DNA of 36,534 nucleotides from Ferruginibacter sp. (GTDB taxonomy: Bacteria; Bacteroidota; Bacteroidia; Chitinophagales; Chitinophagaceae): NCBI GenBank assembly GCA_017988335.1, contig JAGNRZ010000008.1:1-36534 (forward strand), read 5' to 3'. The translations under genes were made by a program, and so were the position numbers. The notes under the pieces were generated by a model. The model was not told the DNA's origin and did not search any database. It worked only from the letters and a program-made list of their open reading frames with translations. Below, one piece after another: positions 31,547 to 36,534 of this stretch; the first letter of the stretch is position 1, and every line of letters begins with the position of its first letter.

Positions 31547-34500
31547 TTAATGATGCACTGCCTCTGCCTTTTTCTCTTCTGGCTTACTAGCTTCATGCTT
31601 TTCACCTGCTGCTAATTTCACCTCTTCACCATGCCCACCCATATGAGTATCTGTATTTCTAACCTTTGCTAAGTAGCTTACGTTAGGTAACACATGCAAT
31701 TGCTCTAACACATAAAAATTTCTATTCTTATCTTCTCTTGCTTGGCTTACATCACTTGCTGCATCATTTACATTACCAAAGCTAATAGCATGGGTAGGAC
31801 AAGCCTGCATACAAGCCGTTTTTACATTACGAACCATTAACGGATCTTGGTGTTTTTTAGCTTCTAACTTGCTTTCTTGTAATCGTTGTACACAAAATGA
31901 ACATTTTTCGATAACACCACGGCTACGTACAGTAACATCTGGGTTTAATACCATTCTAGTTAAATCTTCATTCATTTGCATTACTACTTCATCCATATCA
32001 GAACCAATTAATGGTTTTTGATTGTCTTTGAAGCTATCTGCACCTGTATAATCTAACCAGTTAAATCTACGTACTTTATAAGGACAGTTGTTTGCACAAT
32101 ATCTTGTACCAATACATCTGTTATAAGTCATTTGGTTTAAGCCCTCACTGCTATGGTTAGTGGCAGCAACTGGGCATACATTCTCACAAGGAGCATTATC
32201 ACAATGTTGGCACATCATGGGTTGAAATACCACTCTTGGATTTTCTAAATCTTCGCCAGTAAAGTATCTATCAATACGTAACCAGTGCATTTCGTGTGCT
32301 CTTTGTACTTGTATTTTACCAACTACGCTTACATTGTTTTCAGCATTACAAGCTACTACACAAGCACTACAACCTGTACAAGTATTTAAATCTATACTCA
32401 TACCCCATTTTACACCCGGCTTATCAAAGTGAGGATACATAGTTGCATCTTTCACATAATCTTTACTGCCGTTAGCTGTAATATCAAGCTTTTCCTCATT
32501 TATATGATGCATCATTTCGCCAGGGTTAGCAATAAATTGATGCAAACTTGTTTCGTATATTATGGGTCTATCTTCTGTTAAACCATGCACCTGTGTTTGT
32601 GCTAATGGATAGGTAGAAGATGTTTTTTCTATTTTAACATCGCTTGAATATTGAATGGTAGTACCATTAAAGCCAGCTAATATATAGGCGTTTTTACCAG
32701 CTCCGTTTGCAGCTCTTCCAATATATTCTGCAGTGTTTTCTTTATTAGCACTTTGACGACCATAACCAACGGCTACAGCTATTGTATTTTTTTGAATACC
32801 CGGTATTAATAATACAGGCAACTCAAGGCTTTTTCCGTTAGCCGTAATTTTAATTACGGGCTTTTCTGGATTTACCTCGTAAGAGTCGCTAGCACCTTTA
32901 TCTTTTAATACATCTTTACCATACAACTCTTTGTACATAACAGTACCCATCATTGCATAGTTATCCCAAGTTACTTTACTAATTGGGTCTGGTAATTCTT
33001 GCAACCAAGGGTTATTGGCTTGGCTACCGTTACCTACACCTACTTTTTCGTAAAGCACTACTTCGTATTGACCACCTTTTACAGCAGCTAATTTTGTAGC
33101 CGCTTCAGCTACTTTACCAGCGCTAAAAGAAGCACCAGCTACTACAGGTGTTGCAGGCTCTGCTACACCATCTTGCAATGCTTTATTATACGCCTCTGCA
33201 CTACCTAATTTAGTAGCCCAAAATGCTTTAAAATATGTTTCGTAATCTGCCACGGTAGAGGCAGACCATTTTAATAATGTAGTTTGAAATGCTCTTGTTT
33301 TGAATAAAGGATTGATGGTAGGCTGCATCATGCTGTAGTAACCTGTTTTAGGTTCAGCATCGCCCCAGCTTTCAAGCCAGTGGTGAGATGGGATGATATA
33401 CTTACACATTTCTGTAGTTTCATCCATTGTTGCATTACAAGAAATAGAAACTACTTTGCTTAATCCATCGTTGAATTTTTTAGCATCGCTATAAGAATAA
33501 GATGGATTAACACCCCATACAATTACCGCACCTACAGTGCCGCCATTCATGTCGTTTACCAAAGTATTCATATCAGCATCTACACCTTTACGATAGTTTG
33601 ATGTAGAAGCCCAGTTAATGGTTTTACCATTAGCACCAATAGCTTCGTTTATAGCATTTACAATTACTTGTACATTTACATCGTTGCTGCCACATACTAC
33701 CAAACCTGCACCAGCATTAGCTTTTAATGCTTCGGCAGTGGCTTTTATACCAGCCGCTAATTTAGCATCGGCAATAGAAGGTGCTGTTACGCTACCGCCT
33801 AATGCAGCTAATAAACCTAAGGCTACTGCACCTGTTTCAGATGGCTTGTGTAAATATCTATCATCGGCATTACTACCTGTTAAGCTCATCATACTTTCAA
33901 ACTGAATATGCTTGCTTAACTCTGGTTTATTGCCTTTTACTTTTCTATTTTTTGCGTATTGGCTGCTAAATTCAACAGGGCTTAACCATGTGCCTAAAAA
34001 ATCGGCACCAAGGCTTACAATTACTTTTGCATTATCAAAATGATAACCAGGAATTGCTTTTTTGCCGTAGCAAGCCTCATTTGCCAATATCATTCCGCTG
34101 TAGCTCACCGCATCGTATTGAACGTGGCGGCTACCTGGGTATTTAGCTAAAAATTCGTTTATTATTTGTTGGGTACTTGGTGAGCTTACTGTGCCAGTTA
34201 ATACCGCTACAGATTTTCCTGCTATTGCAGCGCCTACCATTTTATCAAAAGCATCAAAGCTGGTAACTTCTTTAAATTCCTTACCATCTTTTTGCATAGG
34301 GTAACGCAAACGAGTTACATCATATAAATCTAAAACAGATGCTTGTGCTTGTGCACTTGTACCGCCATTTGTTAATTTGCTTACGTCGTTTCCTTCAATT
34401 TTAATGGGTCTGCCATCTCTTTGCTTTACTACTACTGGTATTGCATCGCCACCATTTACGTAGGTAGATGCATAGTAGTTAGCCACACCGGGTATAACAT

Positions 34501-34753
34501 TATCGGGGCGTTGTAAGTATGGCACCGACTTACGTACAGGCATTTCGCAACTTGCCGCTACAGCTGCAGCCGCAGTGCTAAAACCTAAATATTTAAGAAA
34601 GTCTCTACGTGGAGATTTTGCATCCAATAAGCCCTTATCATCTAAATCGGCTAAAGGCAATAGCTCTTCCTTAAACTCATTTTTGGTAGCTGCTTCAAAC
34701 CCTTCAGTTTGATTTAATTCTCCAAAACTTTGCCAGTATTTTTTATTACTCAT
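31547..34753 (-). CDS. actB: Alternative complex III subunit ActB (molybdopterin-like/iron-sulfur fusion)
   Basis: A 1068-aa periplasmic protein exported through Tat: the signal has RRDFLKYLGFSTAAAAVAASC at about residue 49, with a possible lipidated Cys. The N-terminal 700 residues or so resemble molybdopterin oxidoreductases (QRDGRPIKIEGN, KVIVSLGADFLGTW, VWGVNPSYSYSDAKKF), a domain that in ActB lacks the cofactor. The C-terminal ferredoxin-like part has four Cys clusters: CTGCSACVVACNAENN, CQHCDNAPCENVCP, CIGTRYCANNCPYK and CSFCVQRLQ...CMQACP. In this family they hold three 4Fe-4S and one 3Fe-4S centres. They wire electrons from ActC to heme subunit ActA. The His/Lys/Glu-rich C terminus is variable. 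Confidence 0.95.
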   Translation of the reverse strand: MSNKKYWQSFGELNQTEGFEAATKNEFKEELLPLADLDDKGLLDAKSPRRDFLKYLGFSTAAAAVAASCEMPVRKSVPYLQRPDNVIPGVANYYASTYVNGGDAIPVVVKQRDGRPIKIEGNDVSKLTNGGTSAQAQASVLDLYDVTRLRYPMQKDGKEFKEVTSFDAFDKMVGAAIAGKSVAVLTGTVSSPSTQQIINEFLAKYPGSRHVQYDAVSYSGMILANEACYGKKAIPGYHFDNAKVIVSLGADFLGTWLSPVEFSSQYAKNRKVKGNKPELSKHIQFESMMSLTGSNADDRYLHKPSETGAVALGLLAALGGSVTAPSIADAKLAAGIKATAEALKANAGAGLVVCGSNDVNVQVIVNAINEAIGANGKTINWASTSNYRKGVDADMNTLVNDMNGGTVGAVIVWGVNPSYSYSDAKKFNDGLSKVVSISCNATMDETTEMCKYIIPSHHWLESWGDAEPKTGYYSMMQPTINPLFKTRAFQTTLLKWSASTVADYETYFKAFWATKLGSAEAYNKALQDGVAEPATPVVAGASFSAGKVAEAATKLAAVKGGQYEVVLYEKVGVGNGSQANNPWLQELPDPISKVTWDNYAMMGTVMYKELYGKDVLKDKGASDSYEVNPEKPVIKITANGKSLELPVLLIPGIQKNTIAVAVGYGRQSANKENTAEYIGRAANGAGKNAYILAGFNGTTIQYSSDVKIEKTSSTYPLAQTQVHGLTEDRPIIYETSLHQFIANPGEMMHHINEEKLDITANGSKDYVKDATMYPHFDKPGVKWGMSIDLNTCTGCSACVVACNAENNVSVVGKIQVQRAHEMHWLRIDRYFTGEDLENPRVVFQPMMCQHCDNAPCENVCPVAATNHSSEGLNQMTYNRCIGTRYCANNCPYKVRRFNWLDYTGADSFKDNQKPLIGSDMDEVVMQMNEDLTRMVLNPDVTVRSRGVIEKCSFCVQRLQESKLEAKKHQDPLMVRNVKTACMQACPTHAISFGNVNDAASDVSQAREDKNRNFYVLEQLHVLPNVSYLAKVRNTDTHMGGHGEEVKLAAGEKHEASKPEEKKAEAVHH

Positions 34754-34765
34754 AATTTACCCCAA

Positions 34766-34777
34766 CCCCTAAAGGGG
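34766..34777. repeat. Palindrome CCCCTAAAGGGG upstream of actB
   Basis: GC-rich element with arms CCCCT/AGGGG, 13 bp upstream of the actB start, reverse complement of the copies at 34829 and 29883. Confidence 0.8.
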
Positions 34778-34828
34778 CTTTATTTGTGTTATGATAAATA
34801 TTTCAAAATGTATATCTTCTCCTTAAGT

Positions 34829-34840
34829 CCCCTTTAGGGG
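34829..34840. repeat. Palindrome CCCCTTTAGGGG downstream of actA
   Basis: Second copy in the 97-bp actA-actB spacer, opposite in orientation to the one at 34766. The two could also pair with each other over 12 bp, making a larger hairpin across the spacer. Confidence 0.8.
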
Positions 34841-34850
34841 ATTTAGAGGT

Positions 34851-36131
34851 TTAATAATGACATTTTTGACATTCCGTTCCGCCTATTTTTTCAACTGTTA
34901 CGCTATCAATCTTCTTATTCTTAATATCGTTATGGAATTTTTCGTAAATGCTGTAAAACTTGTTACCAGTGCTATCTGCCTTGTTAAAGAAGTCAACTTT
35001 ACTTTCTCTATGGCAGTTTACACACCAGCCCATGCTTAAATTGTTAAACTGGTAAACCTCTGGCATTTCTTGAATATTGCCATGGCAGGTTTGACATTGC
35101 TGTTTACCTACGCTAACATGTTGGCTATGGTTAAAATACACATGGTCGGGTAGGTTATGAACTTTTACCCAAGGAATTGGTCTAGCACCATCAGGTATTC
35201 CGTCGCCATTATTATCAGCTTTATATGTTTTGGTAGCAGCATCCCAACCAGCGTAATCGTATAATTTTTGTATTTCGGCAGTACCATTTACGGCAGTACC
35301 ATCTTCTCTTTCTAACTTATCTGGCCCTTCGTATTTACTAATAGACTTATGACAGTTCATACACACATTTACCGATGGTATGCCAGCATGCTTACTATCT
35401 TGTGCTGTACCATGGCAGTACAAACAACTAATTTGGTTAGTACCAGCATGTACTTGGTGACTATAATATATGGGTTGCTCTGGCTGGTAATTTGTTTGAC
35501 GACCTAAACCAATAGCTCCATTAATTGTAAAGTAACCGCCTACAGCAAATAAGGCTAAAATACCCACCATTAAATACGTTTTGTTTTTATAGAATGGTAC
35601 AGGCTCACTTCTATGAATACCAGATTTTTCATCTGATAATTTTCTAAGATTGCTATTTACTTGTAATAATATAAAGGCTACTAAAGCTAGTACTAGGGTT
35701 AAAATACCAAAAAGAAGAGAGTTGCCGTCTGCACCATTGGTATTGGGCTTATTAGGGTCAACAGTAGGGGGTGGCGGCGGTGCATAATCATCCACATATT
35801 TTAATATAGCGTCAATTTCTTGTTTTTTCAATTGTGGAAATGCAGTCATTACACCACCAGAAACCCATTTTGCCTTTAATGCTGTTGCATAAGCATCTGT
35901 TGTACCTCCTGGACTAGCTATCCACTTATAAATCCAACCTTCTGGTTGTCTCTCTTTCCAACCTTTTAAAGCTGGGCCTGTAAAATCCTTGTCTGGCTTA
36001 TGACAATTAGCACAAAGGCTTTTAAATAAGGCTTCACCATCTTGGGCAAAAGAAGTATTGGAAACTAACAGACATGCAAGCAGGAAAAGACCAACAAAAA
36101 ATTTGTTAAAGATTTTTCTTAAACGACTCAT
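34851..36131 (-). CDS. actA: Alternative complex III subunit ActA, multiheme cytochrome c
   Basis: A 426-aa protein with six CxxCH heme sites. After a signal segment (VGLFLLACLLVSNTSFAQ) comes a single cytochrome c domain (about 30-117) with SLCANCHKP at residues 40-44 and a likely Met ligand in VMTAFPQL. A Pro-rich linker, two membrane segments (LLFGILTLVLALVAFILLQV and TYLMVGILALFAVGGYFTI) and a C-terminal pentaheme domain follow: SCLYCHG, VCMNCHK, QCQTCHG, WCVNCHR and ECQKCHY. The classical ActA is pentaheme, so the N-terminal monoheme domain is an addition or lineage variant that may pass electrons to the oxidase. First gene of the operon, with its own promoter box. Confidence 0.95.
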   Translation of the reverse strand: MSRLRKIFNKFFVGLFLLACLLVSNTSFAQDGEALFKSLCANCHKPDKDFTGPALKGWKERQPEGWIYKWIASPGGTTDAYATALKAKWVSGGVMTAFPQLKKQEIDAILKYVDDYAPPPPPTVDPNKPNTNGADGNSLLFGILTLVLALVAFILLQVNSNLRKLSDEKSGIHRSEPVPFYKNKTYLMVGILALFAVGGYFTINGAIGLGRQTNYQPEQPIYYSHQVHAGTNQISCLYCHGTAQDSKHAGIPSVNVCMNCHKSISKYEGPDKLEREDGTAVNGTAEIQKLYDYAGWDAATKTYKADNNGDGIPDGARPIPWVKVHNLPDHVYFNHSQHVSVGKQQCQTCHGNIQEMPEVYQFNNLSMGWCVNCHRESKVDFFNKADSTGNKFYSIYEKFHNDIKNKKIDSVTVEKIGGTECQKCHY

Positions 36132-36175
36132 ACAGTTATATCGGGTCTAAAGTGGAAAAATATCCTATTCGGCTG

Positions 36176-36183
36176 CAAAAATA
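36176..36183 (-). promoter_or_regulatory. Promoter -7 box of the act-cox operon
   Basis: On the minus strand TATTTTTG matches TAnnTTTG, 44 bp upstream of the actA start, giving a short leader. It is the only clear box in the 234-bp divergent region. Confidence 0.55.
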
Positions 36184-36365
36184 CGTTACGATGCCCACAT
36201 AATATCAACATTTTGAAATTTTTTTTTTCCTTATCTGGTGTGGGTTTCAGGCAATTGCATGTAAATAGGGCCAGTAATTGTCATGTTTTTGTAAGACATT
36301 TTAAGCATTTTAAATTTTTTCTTTATTAATAATAAATTTTGCTTTTTTTAACTCACTTTTGCGGC

Positions 36366-36534
36366 ATGTTTAAAAAGCTGCAACAGCATTGGGGGGTAAA
36401 TGGCTTACAGGTATTACTTATTTTAATAACATTTGCATTAGGCGGAAGCCTTTGTGGTTACTTGGGTAGAAAAATACTTAGTTATTTTACAATTGACAGC
36501 AAAGCCTTTTGGGTTATTATATATATAGTATTAG
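36366..36534 (+). CDS. DUF6787-like small membrane protein (partial)
   Basis: The first 56 residues read MFKKLQQHWGVNGLQVLLIL, then ITFALGGSLCGYLGRKIL and a second hydrophobic segment FWVIIYIVL; the gene runs off the right edge. The opening MFKKLQQHW.VNGLQ and GGSLCGYLG matches what I recall of DUF6787, short Bacteroidota membrane proteins of unknown function. It is divergent from actA. CACTTTTG lies 4 bp upstream of the ATG, close to the leaderless promoter pattern common in this phylum. Confidence 0.75.
   Translation, partial: MFKKLQQHWGVNGLQVLLILITFALGGSLCGYLGRKILSYFTIDSKAFWVIIYIVL

Noticed and set aside
31248-31550. 100-aa plus-strand frame in the actB-actC spacer
   Set aside because: Its sequence is generated by heptamer repeats and antisense actC; no start signal or family.

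Overview
The window looks like a chromosomal segment of a low-GC Bacteroidota bacterium, most likely Chitinophagaceae or a close relative. The support is AT-rich sequence with few Shine-Dalgarno sites, several promoter boxes of the Bacteroidota form TAnnTTTG, an alternative complex III (act) cluster fused to a cytochrome c oxidase cluster, a NUDIX-type sugar regulator next to glycan genes, and many Bacteroidota-type lipoproteins. No phage, IS element, transposase or CRISPR array was seen.

Layout. (1) 1-6584, minus strand: three genes of a beta-glucan-type utilisation operon: a GH16 glucanase cut by the window edge and apparently frameshifted, a multidomain surface lipoprotein with tandem glycan-binding-like repeats, and a clan-A glycoside hydrolase fused to what looks like an outer-membrane beta-barrel. 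A divergent NUDIX/winged-helix regulator (6962-7735) probably controls them across a 377-bp intergenic region. (2) 7759-12538, minus: cell-wall amidase, small lipoprotein, acyl-CoA dehydrogenase, and a MarR regulator with its own promoter and a perfect 18-bp operator-like palindrome. A long imperfect hairpin built of 7-bp repeats separates marR from the dehydrogenase gene. (3) 12730-15594, plus: membrane glycosyltransferase, a DUF433/DUF5615 toxin-antitoxin-like pair, and an orphan DppC-type permease, followed by a convergent Lrp/AsnC regulator. (4) 16179-16442: a compact RNA gene with a Bacteroidota promoter, a complete tRNA cloverleaf whose variable region is about 124 nt long, and a strong terminator. 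I consider this the most unusual object in the window. (5) 16474-18462, plus: trmB, a Cys-rich DUF5522-like protein, an alkyltransferase-like protein lacking the acceptor Cys, and an OB-like protein, overlapping or nearly so. (6) 18457-19518: two proteins of unknown function. (7) 19542-36131, minus: respiratory block actABCDEF - coxB - coxA - ctaB - coxC - coxC2 - coxD, terminator, then sco and a DUF420 (CtaM-like) gene. (8) 36366-end, plus: start of a small DUF6787-like membrane protein.

The respiratory block encodes quinol oxidation by alternative complex III, electron transfer through cytochrome c domains to an aa3-type oxidase, heme O synthesis (CtaB) and copper delivery (SCO, DUF420). 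The long act/cox spacers hold short repeats of two kinds: degenerate 7-bp tandem repeats, and palindromes of the CCCCTTTAGGGG type. The heptamer class also occurs between marR and the dehydrogenase gene and inside the glycosyltransferase coding sequence.
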